From Acetobacter sp. 46_36 (GTDB lineage: Bacteria > Pseudomonadota > Alphaproteobacteria > RF32 > CAG-239), in assembly GCA_001917135.1 (NCBI GenBank), contig MNTT01000007.1, positions 1-64,000 on the forward strand: a stretch of DNA of 64,000 bases, written 5' to 3'. The position numbers and the translations under genes were made by a program. Numbering within the stretch: the stretch's first letter is position 1; every line of letters starts with the position of its first letter. A model generated the notes under the pieces. The model was given only the letters and a program-made list of their open reading frames with translations, had not been told where the DNA came from and made no database searches. Below, piece by piece: positions 6,455 to 14,179 of this stretch.

Positions 6455-7653
6455 ATTTGTTAGATGTTTATTTTCATAATAAGAAAATCGGTGTTTTGAA
6501 AGAGCATAATTCCCGATTGAGTTTCAAATATTCGGATGATGCGACAGAATCCATTGCTTATCAGCTTCCTTTGCAGAAAGAAGCTTTTGGTGATAAAGAA
6601 ACACGAAGTTTCTTTTCCAATTTACTGCCAGAAGGCGATGTGGTCAAAAAAATTGCCCAGATAAAACAGGTTTCTCTTAATAATCCTTTTGCCTTGTTAA
6701 GAGAATTAGGAGGAGAATGTGCAGGTGCTGTTTCACTCTATCCGCAAGATATGACTCCAATTTTTAACGATACTTTGGAAGAAATATCAGAAGATGAGTT
6801 GGCTGCTCTTTTGGGTAAACTTTCGCAAACTCCGTTATTGACAGGTGAAGGCGTCCGTTTGTCTCTTGCGGGAGCACAGGAAAAACTGGCGTTGACGATT
6901 TTTCCTAATGATGACAGGTATTACAAACCGTCAGATAAGTATATTTCTACTTGGATTTTAAAACCAGAGAATCGGAATTTTCCTGATTTAATCTATAATG
7001 AATATTTTTGTATGAAATTAGCTGGTCTGGTCGGATTAAATGTTGCTGAATGCAGAATTAAAAATTTTGGTTCAGTAACTGCCTATATGACGAAACGGTT
7101 TGACCGATTGGATACCATTGAGCGAATCCAGCAGGAAGATTTTTGTCAGGGGTTGGGGTTGTCTAATAAAAAATATCAGAGAACCGAGGGCGGACCAAGT
7201 GTTAAACAATGTTTTCAATTTATTCATAATAATCTGGCAAACAAGGCAAAAGATGAATTGCATTTTCTGAAAAGTGTTGTTTTCAACTTCTTAATTGGCA
7301 ATTCAGATGCCCACGGAAAGAACTTTTCCTATCTGCATTTGGCAAATGGATATGTATTAGCTCCGTTGTATGATTTGGTATCTACGCAAGTTTATCCGCA
7401 GCTTGCCAAAGAAATGTCAATGGCTGTCGGCGGAGAGTATGAGCCAGACAGGATTACCAGAAACAATTTTATGGTAATGGCGAAAGAACTTAGTATTAAA
7501 AACCAGCTTATTAATGATATTTTGGATAAATTATCAGCAGGAATAATCGTGCAGGCAGAAAAACTGAAAGAAATGACGATTGCCGAAAAAAATTATAATT
7601 CCGTTTATGATAAGATTATTGAGGTTATTAAAGCAAGGGTTACTCAGTTATAA
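6451..7653 (+). CDS. hipA: HipA-type serine/threonine kinase toxin
   Basis: 400 aa, slightly shorter than the classic 440-aa HipA. The N-terminal HipA domain (residues 1-100) contains FFSNLLPEG and LLRELGGECAGAVSLYP. The kinase core has LSLAGAQEKLALTI (ATP-loop region), the catalytic segment GNSDAHGKNFS with its aspartate near residue 287, and the metal-binding PLYDLVST. HipA kinases phosphorylate a translation component, classically GltX, and induce growth arrest or persistence; HipB neutralises them. All key motifs look intact, so the kinase should be active. It is coupled to hipB and followed by a 38-bp palindrome. Confidence 0.92.
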   Translation: MNLLDVYFHNKKIGVLKEHNSRLSFKYSDDATESIAYQLPLQKEAFGDKETRSFFSNLLPEGDVVKKIAQIKQVSLNNPFALLRELGGECAGAVSLYPQDMTPIFNDTLEEISEDELAALLGKLSQTPLLTGEGVRLSLAGAQEKLALTIFPNDDRYYKPSDKYISTWILKPENRNFPDLIYNEYFCMKLAGLVGLNVAECRIKNFGSVTAYMTKRFDRLDTIERIQQEDFCQGLGLSNKKYQRTEGGPSVKQCFQFIHNNLANKAKDELHFLKSVVFNFLIGNSDAHGKNFSYLHLANGYVLAPLYDLVSTQVYPQLAKEMSMAVGGEYEPDRITRNNFMVMAKELSIKNQLINDILDKLSAGIIVQAEKLKEMTIAEKNYNSVYDKIIEVIKARVTQL

Positions 7654-7685
7654 TTCAGTTTTTTATGTAGGGTTGGTAAATTTCT

Positions 7686-7723
7686 ATTTTAGAAAATGCC
7701 CAATATTGGGTATTTTCTAAAAT
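7686..7723 (+). repeat. 38-bp near-perfect palindrome after hipA
   Basis: ATTTTAGAAAATGCCCAA (7686-7703) and TTGGGTATTTTCTAAAAT (7706-7723) form 18-bp arms with a 2-bp centre and one G-T pair. In RNA this is a long hairpin; GAGATTTTT follows. It could terminate hipBA or serve as a cruciform/protein site. Confidence 0.75.
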
Positions 7724-7768
7724 GAGATTTTTGTAATTTAATGATTAGTATTAATGAGGGATTAAAAT

Positions 7769-8011
7769 ATGATAGGGAAATCTGATGATACAGGAGAATT
7801 TTTTAATGCAAGAAAAATTGTAAAAAATAAGATAAAATGTAAAAAATGTGGTGATATTATAGAAAGTGTATCTGTAAATGATTTCAAATTTTGTAAGTGT
7901 GGAGCAGTAGCCGTTGATGGTGGATTTGATTACTTGCGTAGATGTGGCAATTTAGAAAATATTGAAGAATTAAGTGAAGTGGAGCGTGGACAATATGAAG
8001 GTAATATTTGA
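7769..8011 (+). CDS. Small zinc-ribbon protein, DUF7695-like
   Basis: 80 aa. IKCKKCGDIIES, then FKFCKCGAVAVDGGFDYLRRCG form a two-knuckle CxxC...CxC zinc ribbon followed by the AVDGGxDYLRR signature. I have seen this pattern in small proteins of phages and mobile elements, annotated as DUF7695. The role is unknown; nucleic-acid or protein binding through zinc is likely. GAGGG lies about 10 nt before the ATG. The next gene overlaps its 3' end by 17 bp, so the two are probably cotranscribed. Confidence 0.6.
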   Translation: MIGKSDDTGEFFNARKIVKNKIKCKKCGDIIESVSVNDFKFCKCGAVAVDGGFDYLRRCGNLENIEELSEVERGQYEGNI

Positions 8012-8222
8012 ATTTGATACAGAGAGTGAAAATTTTAATTCTATTGAATTGGAACGCCACAAACAGGCTAATGATATGGCGAAAGCGTTAGGCGAAATAT
8101 TGAAAAAAGCACGTGGTTTGGATAAGTATGATGAGCGGTCTGCTATTCCCACTGATGAAATCAGAAAAGAATTAAATGAAATAATTTGCCAATATGTTGA
8201 TATTGAGAAAATTGGGTATTAG
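7995..8222 (+). CDS. Phage-type small conserved protein
   Basis: 75 aa starting MKVIFEFDTESENFNSIEL; I chose the ATG at 7995 over the ATG at 7974 because it gives the usual start of this family. The sequence ELERHKQANDMAKAL and YDERSAIPTDEIRKELNE resembles small proteins common in temperate phages and integrative elements, whose function is not known. It is acidic, soluble and mostly helical. It overlaps the zinc-ribbon gene and is followed by a hairpin. Confidence 0.55.
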   Translation: MKVIFEFDTESENFNSIELERHKQANDMAKALGEILKKARGLDKYDERSAIPTDEIRKELNEIICQYVDIEKIGY

Positions 8223-8264
8223 GTAATGTCTTTCGGACTCTGATTAGTTTGGGATGTTGTTTTT

Positions 8265-8293
8265 TGCGGAGAAAAACTAATCTAATCTCCGCA
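8265..8293 (+). terminator. Candidate terminator hairpin
   Basis: TGCGGAGA (8265-8272) and TCTCCGCA (8286-8293) pair perfectly with a 13-nt loop. The following T run is short (ATATTTTG), so termination is plausible but not strong. Confidence 0.45.
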
Positions 8294-8439
8294 TATTTTG
8301 CGTAGTTTAAAATTTAATATTTTAACAAAAATTCTCGTTAATATTGTACAATTAGAAGAATAAGCATCGTTCTGTGTAAAATTTTAACAACGAATCGTAT
8401 TTATTTTTTAGTGAATTTATGAAGAAATGCACTGAGATT

Positions 8440-8895
8440 TTAATCTTTTATACCTAACTCTTTACGAATATGAGCTTGAAAATCTAATATCTTTTTATTA
8501 TTCTTTGCGTGTGCCTTATTGAAGTTTTTCTTATATTGTGATGGGCTATTAAATAAATCTCCAAAAAAGTCATAGAACAAATCCATTGTCTTCTTATTTC
8601 CCCAGATGCATTCAACCTGAATTACGTTAAATAAATCTTTGGTTTGTTTTGACATCCAATTATCTTTTCCATTACGTATATCTTTTTCAAAACGCATTAA
8701 AAAGTCATACATTTTTGCATATAAGCTCTCTCTTTTTCGTTTGAGATATAGCTCATCATCTCGCCGTTGCTTTTGAATTTCTTGTTCTGCCATATATTTG
8801 AATTGTTTTGTCATCGTTAGATAAGCTATAAAACCACCAATGATGGTTCCAAAAATACCTGATAATGATGATATTAAAATTTGCATCCAATCCAT
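8440..8895 (-). CDS. Single-span membrane protein, unknown
   Basis: 151 aa. Residues 4-27 (MQILISSLSGIFGTIIGGFIAYL) form one transmembrane helix with glycine-zipper spacing; the rest is a charged, probably cytosolic, helical domain (FKYMAEQEIQKQRRDDEL onward) with a coiled-coil start. I do not recognise the family. It is 40 bp downstream of the coiled-coil membrane protein gene on the same strand and should be in the same transcript. A small membrane partner next to a large coiled-coil membrane protein inside an island is a layout seen in some anti-phage systems, but nothing in the sequence proves this. Confidence 0.5.
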   Translation of the reverse strand: MDWMQILISSLSGIFGTIIGGFIAYLTMTKQFKYMAEQEIQKQRRDDELYLKRKRESLYAKMYDFLMRFEKDIRNGKDNWMSKQTKDLFNVIQVECIWGNKKTMDLFYDFFGDLFNSPSQYKKNFNKAHAKNNKKILDFQAHIRKELGIKD

Positions 8896-8935
8896 TATTT
8901 AAATCTCATATATATTAGTTTTCTCTGGTTAGTAA

Positions 8936-10315
8936 TTAATCTGCAGTCTTTGAGATATATACAGTAGGAATATCTTTGTTTTCATTTGATGATGAGACTG
9001 TTTTTTTTACACGTTCTATTGATTTTGAAACTTTATCAAGATTCTTTGCAAACTTTGCAGAATTAGAAATAAAATCCATAATGGGATTATTGGAGTTTTC
9101 ATAATCTGTAATTAATTTTCCTGGATTTTCAGAATTAACTGCTATTAGGTTATATAATAACTTATCACGAAGTTCGTTTGATTTGTCTTTTTCTTTAACA
9201 TTTAATAATTGTTTAGACAATCCATAGTATGTTTTACTTACAACTTCTTTATGTGTGTATTCCTCAATTAGTCGTTTTGACAATTTTAATTTTTTATCTG
9301 CTGAATATGCAACCCATAAGACGGGGGCGTATAAAGGAAGCAAAGCTAAAGACATTGTTGGAAGTTTTGATATTATTTCATCAAGAGTTAAATTTTTAAA
9401 AATCATAAGCAATATGGAACAGATTATTGGAATTGAGGATATGGATACAAGGCCAATAATTGCGTTTCTAAAAGTTTTAGCATATTCGGTGCTTTCCTGT
9501 CTTTCAACCCTTTTTTTAGTTGCATATGCTGAACTCAATCCTGCAGTTAGGGCTCCAGGTAACAAGCTTTCAATATCTTTTTTGGTATTCTCATACTGGA
9601 TTTTCCAGTCGTTTATAAAAGTTTTGTACTGTTCTTCTTTAGTGTTTTTTAATTTTATAAGTTCATTATCTGTATTTTTTAATTTGTTTTTTATCTCATC
9701 ATATGAAACTTTAAGTTCATCTTTTAAGCCTTCAATATATGTTTCTTTTCCTGTTTCTTCATCTGTTTCAGAATATCCGAAAACTTCTCTATATAGTGAT
9801 GAAATATCATTTCTTCTTTTTATGATATCTTGATGTAAGCTTAGTATTTTATTGTAAGTTTCGGAACCTTTGGTAAAGTTTGTTTCTAATGCATTGACTT
9901 TATCGGATATATCCTCTAAATCCTCATATACGTCTTCAATTTCGGCAATTTTGTTGGAGATAGATTGTAATTTTGCTGATATCGCTATTTCTTGTTCGGT
10001 AAATACAGTATTTTTTTCTTTAGCTAAAGAAATTAAAGTATCAAGCTGTTTGGCTTCTTCACACTCCTTTTTTATATTCTCTAATGCTTTTTTTGTTTCT
10101 TGTAAATACGAGTTAATTTGTTCAAATACTTTTTCACTCTTATTTTTCATCTCAGAAATTTTATTTCGCGAGCCTTTGATGTATTTTATGTCCGATGGAA
10201 TCGGTGTTTTATACAGTACAATATCTGCTTTAAACAACTCTGCCTTTTTCTCAAGTTCTACGATTCTTTTCCAAGCTTCTTTTTGTTCACTTTCAAGATA
10301 ATTGATATCAGCCAT
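8936..10315 (-). CDS. Coiled-coil protein with two C-terminal membrane segments
   Basis: 459 aa, start preceded by GAGG. Residues 1-250 are predicted long coiled coil (heptad-like runs rich in Lys, Glu, Ile, Leu). A short conserved-looking element, ESLLPGALTAGLSSAYATKK, leads into two hydrophobic segments near residues 290-310 and 320-345, followed by a cytosolic tail with AYSADKKLKLSKRLIEEY and THKEVVSKTYYGLSKQL. I recall proteins with this tail in mobile or defence-like islands but cannot name a family. The shape suggests a membrane-tethered sensor or scaffold. No catalytic motif is visible. It is the upstream gene of a two-gene unit with the 151-aa membrane protein. Confidence 0.5.
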   Translation of the reverse strand: MADINYLESEQKEAWKRIVELEKKAELFKADIVLYKTPIPSDIKYIKGSRNKISEMKNKSEKVFEQINSYLQETKKALENIKKECEEAKQLDTLISLAKEKNTVFTEQEIAISAKLQSISNKIAEIEDVYEDLEDISDKVNALETNFTKGSETYNKILSLHQDIIKRRNDISSLYREVFGYSETDEETGKETYIEGLKDELKVSYDEIKNKLKNTDNELIKLKNTKEEQYKTFINDWKIQYENTKKDIESLLPGALTAGLSSAYATKKRVERQESTEYAKTFRNAIIGLVSISSIPIICSILLMIFKNLTLDEIISKLPTMSLALLPLYAPVLWVAYSADKKLKLSKRLIEEYTHKEVVSKTYYGLSKQLLNVKEKDKSNELRDKLLYNLIAVNSENPGKLITDYENSNNPIMDFISNSAKFAKNLDKVSKSIERVKKTVSSSNENKDIPTVYISKTAD

Positions 10316-10651
10316 TTATAACCTCATAATTTTAATGCTATACGTTTAATCTATTGTTTTATCATATTATGTGCAAGTTTTAATTATAAGATAGCAACAA
10401 AGGATTATCTGGACGTTTATAAATTTTAATATTGAATATCTTATTAGATAAAAGGGATATATCCTATGTTAAGTAGGATTTTATATCTGGTTATGGAGCC
10501 TTCTTTTGTCTTTTGTGTAAATAGCAATAAAATCCACCTATACCCTAATTTTACATTCATAAAAGTGTAAAATCTAAATTGTTTTGCTTGACAATTTTAC
10601 ATTTGTAAAATATATTCTTAAACATAGATTTTACATTTTAAGGGTTTAGCA
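10316..10651 (+). promoter_or_regulatory. 336-bp gene-free divergent control region with TTTTACA dyads
   Basis: This stretch separates the coiled-coil gene from the serine recombinase gene. TTGACA (10588-10593), 17 bp and TATATT (10611-10616) form a consensus promoter for the recombinase. A perfect palindrome ATTTTACATTTGTAAAAT (10594-10611) fills the spacer. A second dyad, ATTTTACA (10548-10555) and TGTAAAAT (10566-10573), is centred 42 bp upstream, and a lone half-site is at 10628-10635. These are operator or recombinase-binding candidates. GGATATATCC near 10455 is another small palindrome. Confidence 0.75.
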
Positions 10652-11209
10652 ATGATTTTTAACTATATACGAGTTTCCACAGTTGAACAAAATACCGAGA
10701 GACAGTTGAGAGATGTCGTCTGTGATAGGGTCTATGAAGAGAAAATTAGCGGTAAGGACACTAACCGTCCCCAATTGCAGGCGATGTTGTCAAATATCCG
10801 TTCAGGAGATATTATCAACATTCACGAAATGAGCCGCTTGGCTCGCAATACTCGTGATTTATTGAATCTTGTTGAAGAAATTACTTCCAAAGGGGCTACT
10901 ATTATTTTTCATAAAGAAAACCTGACCTTTAAAGGAGATGAAAAGCAAGACCCATATCAAAAAATGATGATGACGATGTTGGGAGCAGTTGCAGAGCTTG
11001 AAAGGGGAATTCTTCTTGAAAGACAAAGAGAGGGTATCGCATTAGCAAAAATAAAAGGAAAATATAAAGGCGGTAAAAATAGGTTATCAAAAGAACAAGT
11101 TGTTGAATTGAATGCCCTCCATAAACAAGGACTTCCTATTGCTAAAATTGCAAGACAATTCAAAATCACCCGCCCAACGGTTTATAGTTATTTGAAAAAT
11201 GAAAAGTGA
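10652..11209 (+). CDS. Small serine recombinase (resolvase/invertase family)
   Basis: 185 aa, typical length. The N-terminal catalytic domain begins FNYIRVSTVEQNTERQL with the nucleophile serine in RVST; HEMSRLARNTRDLL carries the second arginine cluster; the E-helix is MLGAVAELERGILLERQREG. The C-terminal helix-turn-helix is IAKIARQFKITRPTVYSYL. It cuts and rejoins DNA at short dyad sites for resolution or inversion. AGGG lies 8 nt before the ATG. The strong promoter is overlapped by TTTTACA palindromes, so it is probably repressed tightly, perhaps by itself. A terminator follows. Confidence 0.9.
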   Translation: MIFNYIRVSTVEQNTERQLRDVVCDRVYEEKISGKDTNRPQLQAMLSNIRSGDIINIHEMSRLARNTRDLLNLVEEITSKGATIIFHKENLTFKGDEKQDPYQKMMMTMLGAVAELERGILLERQREGIALAKIKGKYKGGKNRLSKEQVVELNALHKQGLPIAKIARQFKITRPTVYSYLKNEK

Positions 11210-11243
11210 TATTAACTATGTAGTTCAACCGCTATGTTGATAT

Positions 11244-11268
11244 AAAACCCCGAATAAATCGGGGTTTT
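11244..11268 (+). terminator. Bidirectional terminator
   Basis: AAAACCCCGA (11244-11253) and TCGGGGTTTT (11259-11268) pair perfectly with a 5-nt loop. It lies between two convergent genes and can end both. Confidence 0.85.
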
Positions 11269-11293
11269 ATGGAAGCATCTAACGAAATAGGTA

Positions 11294-11659
11294 TTAATTT
11301 GATTCAATCTTCATTTTTGTTGGTCTTTCCAATTTGTAATCTGTGCTTATTGGTGTAGGAAAATGCCCTGTCTTCTCAAAAAAATACCACCAATCTCCTT
11401 TATATCCTTTAACATATTTAGCAACTCTGGCATCAAATGATATAATATCGCCCTCTTTCAGATTTAATTTTTGGAATTGCTTTCCCAAAGAAAACCACAA
11501 ATGGTCTGTAATTATATCATTATTTCCATACAACCTGATATTTTTTAACATAATTGTTGGTTCTGGTTCGTTCCATCCAGATTTCCAACCAAACTGGGCG
11601 ACTTCTGCACTATACCTATGCCGCTCTTTGTTTCCAATAGCTTTTAATTTTCCTCTCAT
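11294..11659 (-). CDS. Mobile-element-associated protein, possible OB-fold
   Basis: 121 aa, AAGAGG before the start. The core TIMLKNIRL, DIITDHLWFSLGKQFQKL, LKEGDIISFDARVAKYVKG and DYKLERPTKMK shows a beta-rich domain of a type I have seen in small proteins of phages and integrative elements; the KEGDIISFDARV segment is like an OB-fold strand pair. Nucleic-acid binding is an inference from this resemblance. Soluble, no signal peptide. It converges on the serine recombinase gene and stands alone on its strand; the pentapeptide gene is just upstream but has its own ribosome site. Confidence 0.5.
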   Translation of the reverse strand: MRGKLKAIGNKERHRYSAEVAQFGWKSGWNEPEPTIMLKNIRLYGNNDIITDHLWFSLGKQFQKLNLKEGDIISFDARVAKYVKGYKGDWWYFFEKTGHFPTPISTDYKLERPTKMKIESN

Positions 11660-11762
11660 TTACTTACCTCTTAATATAATAAAAATTACAAGAGGTTTAA
11701 TAATGCAGGAAACTTCAAAAATATATGTTGTTGAAATTGTAGTATTTTAAAGTTATTGAATG

Positions 11763-13058
11763 TTATTTCTTTTTAGGCGGAGTTAATTTTATAAATTCAT
11801 CTATGGATGATTTATAGTAATAAACACGGTTTCCTCTCTTTACAAATTTAATTTTATCAGGATACTGACATCTCATCGTGCGTAGAGATGCTTCTGAATA
11901 TCCTAAAATTGCCGCCGTAGCTCTGGGAGATAGTAGTTCTCCTTTTTCATCATCTATAATTGTTTTAGTGCTCAATTCGTGAGCTTTATTTTCCCAGATT
12001 AATAGTTCATCTTTTGCATAGTTACAATAGCATTGCTCTAATGCTACCCTTAATGTTCTGATTGAGGTTTCAAAATCAGGTATGTTGGCAGGTGAAAAAT
12101 CAAAACATTTGGCTTCAATTTTTAAGGGAAATTTGCAATCCGTAAAATAAAATGTATTATTGAACTTTACATAAGAAAAATTTACTCGTTCAGGAAAAAT
12201 TCTTTTGAAAAATGCAACATTGCTGTTGAACTCTGCTCCTTTGAAACTCCATAAATAACGAAAGCAATCGTCATTTTGGGAATTATCTAATTTGTGTTGA
12301 TTAAATAAGAAGGCATATCCACTTGTTTTAATATATTCAAAATTAGCATTTTTCAAAAAATTGGTATCTTCAAAGTGGGTTGTTCCATTGAAATTTGAAC
12401 GGTTAAATGAAACATTTTGTTTAAATACCGAATTTCTAAAATCAGTATTTCCTTTAAAGAGACATTCTTTGAAAGAAACATTGGAGTTAAAATGCATATT
12501 TGATAGATTGAGATTATTAAATATGCAGTTGGCGAATATTATATCTCGGTATTGATATTCGTTATGATTTTCTCTATATTTGGATTTTCCAAATAAGAGT
12601 TTGATATTTTCTAAAAAAACATCGGTAAAATCTTTATCAGTTATTTGTATAGGTGTATTTTTTTGTTCTTTTGCAATAGCCATAAGTTCTGAATTGGTCA
12701 TTTTAGGCGTTTTTGCGAATTTTTGTTCTATGAAATCTATACGTCTTTTGCGATGTTCTCTATTGATAATATTTCGTTCAAAATAATCTTTTGCAGGAGC
12801 TACACTATTAAGCATTTGTATTAAATCATTTTGGATGTTGGGTAGCTCCAATTGTTCTTTATCTTTTAAATAGGTAACAGCTTCTTTTATTTTCTGTTTT
12901 TCATAATCTTCAAAATAGTCAGAAAAAGCATTGGACACTAATTTTTGGGAAAGTTTATATGTTAAATTGAGGTCTTCATTCGGATTTTGAGCCGCCAATT
13001 TTGTTAATATACTCTGTAAAATTAATATCTCTCTATGATATGGCGTATCCTGTATCAT
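11763..13058 (-). CDS. Pentapeptide-repeat protein with C-terminal excisionase-like HTH
   Basis: 431 aa from the ATG at 13058, chosen because AAGGA lies 8 nt before it; an ATG 21 bp upstream lacks a site. Residues about 1-130 are helical. The middle (about residues 165-235) is a run of pentapeptide repeats such as FANCIFNNLNLSNMHF and FKECLFKGNTDFRNSVF, which form a right-handed quadrilateral beta helix. The last 60 residues, ATAAILGYSEASLRTMRCQ and VKRGNRVYYYKSSIDEFI, are a MerR/excisionase-type winged helix. Pentapeptide proteins can mimic DNA; joined to a DNA-binding wing this may be a regulator or a directionality factor of the element. Function inferred only. Confidence 0.65.
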   Translation of the reverse strand: MIQDTPYHREILILQSILTKLAAQNPNEDLNLTYKLSQKLVSNAFSDYFEDYEKQKIKEAVTYLKDKEQLELPNIQNDLIQMLNSVAPAKDYFERNIINREHRKRRIDFIEQKFAKTPKMTNSELMAIAKEQKNTPIQITDKDFTDVFLENIKLLFGKSKYRENHNEYQYRDIIFANCIFNNLNLSNMHFNSNVSFKECLFKGNTDFRNSVFKQNVSFNRSNFNGTTHFEDTNFLKNANFEYIKTSGYAFLFNQHKLDNSQNDDCFRYLWSFKGAEFNSNVAFFKRIFPERVNFSYVKFNNTFYFTDCKFPLKIEAKCFDFSPANIPDFETSIRTLRVALEQCYCNYAKDELLIWENKAHELSTKTIIDDEKGELLSPRATAAILGYSEASLRTMRCQYPDKIKFVKRGNRVYYYKSSIDEFIKLTPPKKK

Positions 13059-13139
13059 TTTAGTTGTCCTTTTTAACATTTTTTTACAGGATAAGGACTC
13101 ATATTTTGAAAATCAAGAATAATTTCTGAATTTATAAAT

Positions 13140-13814
13140 TTATTTTCTCTTTGCTAAATTAGTATTTAACACGGCAGATTCAACGATTTTTCTGGCTAAT
13201 TCTGTTGCATTCCAACCTGAACTATTGAAACCGAAAGTAGATTTTATTCCTTTGGGGGAATCTAACAAAGTGATTAAAGCATATTCTTGGTTCTGATAAC
13301 TGAAATGTCCCAAAAATGTTGTGATGACTTCATCTGGGTTGTCCAACTTATAATCGGTTGCAGTTAGACCATAGACATTTATACCTTCAATGTTTATTCG
13401 TCTGGCTGTTCCATTGGTAACATTATCTCTTAACTTCTTTAAATCCTCTTTTGTGGCTGATTTTATGAAAGTAACATAATCTTGAATAAACTGCTGTGGT
13501 GTCGCTAATCTCTCTTTTTTCAGCAATTTCTTCACATTGTTTGGGGTATATGAATAATCCTGATTATAATCAAAATTTTCCAAAATACTGATGGATGCAG
13601 AATTCAAAACTTCATTGTTTTTAAGATTTACCAGAATAAAAGCCCCACCAGCAGCATTAAATTTTTCAATCTCTTCTACCAATACACTATAATTCCTTTT
13701 GCAGATTGATGATGCTGTATTGCAATTTTCTGCAAAAGATTTATTGCCAGAGATATTCTGATGAGTACATCCCGTCAAAATCAAAGAAATCATCAAAAGA
13801 ACTGCTTTTTTCAT
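13140..13814 (-). CDS. Lipoprotein with a degenerate penicillin-binding-protein transpeptidase fold
   Basis: 224 aa with lipobox LTGC (Cys16), so it should be lipid-anchored. Residues 56-70 (GGAFILVNLKNNEVL) match the GAxVxMDPxTGEVL opening of class B PBP transpeptidase domains. Residues 132-155 (VTNGTARRINIEG then VYGLTATDY) match the GTA...GKTGTA region, but KTG is replaced by YGL. Residues 165-187 (TTFLGHF, EYALITLLDSP) match the closing SFxGF...YAVxVxxDxP strands. The serine SxxK and SxN motifs are missing and the domain is much shorter than a PBP, so it cannot be a transpeptidase. It may bind peptidoglycan, a PBP or a beta-lactam-like ligand. It is last of a run of exported proteins. Confidence 0.55.
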   Translation of the reverse strand: MKKAVLLMISLILTGCTHQNISGNKSFAENCNTASSICKRNYSVLVEEIEKFNAAGGAFILVNLKNNEVLNSASISILENFDYNQDYSYTPNNVKKLLKKERLATPQQFIQDYVTFIKSATKEDLKKLRDNVTNGTARRINIEGINVYGLTATDYKLDNPDEVITTFLGHFSYQNQEYALITLLDSPKGIKSTFGFNSSGWNATELARKIVESAVLNTNLAKRK

Positions 13815-13848
13815 TTTTTATTTCCTTTTTGTAAAATAGCTTTCATCA

Positions 13849-14109
13849 TTAATTATTGATAAAGGTTAAGCATTCATTTTTCTTATCGGAAGCTTTTATT
13901 TGGTAACAATAGCTTCTTTGTCCCTTTAATTTTGCCAAACAATAATTTTTATCGTCACTATTTTTAATTTGATAGCAATATGAAACTTGCCCTTTTTCCA
14001 TAGCAAGGCAATTGTTTTTCAAGTCATTATCTTTGATTTGATAACAGTTTGCCTTTACTGTTGCAGGAAATAAAGCAATACAACAAATTATTATCAAAGC
14101 TTTTTTCAT
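13849..14109 (-). CDS. Secreted three-repeat Cys peptide
   Basis: 86 aa: a signal peptide (MKKALIIICCIALFPATVKA) and then three tandem units of about 22 residues, consensus CYQIKxxDxKNxCLAxxKGQ. Each unit has two cysteines 12 residues apart, so each can close its own disulfide. The mature chain is only about 66 residues and highly basic and polar. I do not recognise the family. It lies 34 bp from the lipoprotein gene downstream and 70 bp from the lipoprotein upstream on the same strand, so it probably belongs to the exported cassette 13140-16616. A toxin-like, adhesive or metal-binding peptide is possible. Confidence 0.6.
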   Translation of the reverse strand: MKKALIIICCIALFPATVKANCYQIKDNDLKNNCLAMEKGQVSYCYQIKNSDDKNYCLAKLKGQRSYCYQIKASDKKNECLTFINN

Positions 14110-14179
14110 TACATTTCTTCTTATATAAAATCAATATTTTTGTTACCGAGAAATTAGTTCCATAGTTGTTTCCTTCTGA

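Noticed and set aside
11703..11750. 15-codon plus-strand ORF with an AGAGG site
   Set aside because: Too short, upstream of a gene on the other strand, no similarity to anything recognisable.
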